Shown in pieces: positions 7,238 through 7,323 of a stretch of 7,323 nucleotides of DNA. The stretch's first letter is position 1, and every line of letters begins with the position of its first letter. Both the position numbers and the translations under genes were made by a program. Location of the stretch: assembly GCA_023864145.1 (NCBI GenBank), contig JAIVER010000058.1, positions 1 to 7,323 on the forward strand, in the 5' to 3' direction. Source of the DNA: Thiohalomonas sp. Lineage in GTDB: Bacteria > Pseudomonadota > Gammaproteobacteria > GRL18. Under the pieces are notes generated by a model. It made no database searches. It was not told the origin of the DNA and saw only the letters and a list, made by a program, of their open reading frames with translations.

Positions 7238-7272
7238 TACCCATGACCTATGAAAATGCTTGATTTTCATAG
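7238..7272. repeat. Hairpin repeat, copy 2 (right arm half lost)
   Basis: The 20-nt left arm (7238-7257) is identical to the left arm of the repeat at 3961-3980. The loop GCTTG (7258-7262) is the reverse complement of the first copy's CAAGC. The right arm keeps only its first ten bases, ATTTTCATAG (7263-7272), then departs into AGAAAAAG. The remaining structure is a 10-bp hairpin starting a few bases after the yajC stop. With no U-tract it is not an intrinsic terminator, but it could protect the 3' end of the yajC message. Confidence 0.85.
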
Positions 7273-7294
7273 AGAAAAAGATCAAAATTATCCA

Positions 7295-7323
7295 ATGACG
7301 CAAATTACTTTCACAGCCCATGA
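7295..7323 (+). CDS. Possible start of a further gene, truncated by the window end
   Basis: ATG at 7295 opens a frame that stays open to the window end and reads MTQITFTAH. The pattern resembles the first strand of adrenodoxin-type [2Fe-2S] ferredoxins, but nine residues cannot establish a family. There is no good ribosome site; the nearest purine-rich stretch, AGAAAAAGA, is about 14 nt upstream. A second candidate ATG lies at 7320, and secD could still start just outside. Treat this as a hint only. Confidence 0.2.

Noticed and set aside
7317..7323. CCCATGA at the window end matching the first part of the repeat arm
   Set aside because: Only seven bases are visible before the window stops, too few to call a third copy.

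Overview
The window is AT-rich chromosomal DNA from a gammaproteobacterium. The evidence is a class A penicillin-binding protein of the PBP1b type (GT51 plus transpeptidase with a UB2H-like region), the conserved queA-tgt-yajC gene order, and QueA and Tgt sequences that follow the enterobacterial proteins motif for motif. I cannot place it more precisely. No phage, transposase, CRISPR array, tRNA or rRNA gene is visible.

Layout. (1) 71-743, minus strand: a multi-spanning membrane protein of unknown function, split by one frameshift between 387 and 409. It diverges from mrcB across a 64-nt gap. (2) 808-3719, plus strand: mrcB (PBP1b) followed 41 nt later by a TPR outer-membrane lipoprotein. 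By family and position the lipoprotein is a candidate LpoP-type activator of PBP1b, so this looks like a two-gene peptidoglycan synthase and activator operon. (3) 3720-4377: a 658-nt non-coding stretch packed with structure. It has an extended -10 promoter, a possible 34-codon hydrophobic small ORF, a perfect 20-bp-arm hairpin repeat, a second 17-bp-arm palindrome, a TATAAT box followed by two small hairpins, and an extended -10 promoter immediately before queA. (4) 4378-6690: queA and tgt, two steps of queuosine modification of tRNA. Tgt inserts preQ1 at position 34 and QueA then converts it to epoxyqueuosine. A stem-loop lies between the genes. (5) 6891-7232: yajC, the accessory subunit of SecDF-YajC. 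(6) 7233-7323: a second, half-degenerate copy of the hairpin repeat directly after the yajC stop, then possibly the first codons of another gene. The secD gene that normally follows yajC is not visible.

The most interesting items are the dispersed hairpin repeat, present twice with its five-base loop inverted between copies; the dense palindromic intergenic region with a small ORF ending inside the repeat; the LpoP-like gene beside mrcB; and a queA promoter predicted to give an almost leaderless mRNA. The coding genes are otherwise ordinary housekeeping genes with intact catalytic motifs. I do not see a convincing new multi-gene system.
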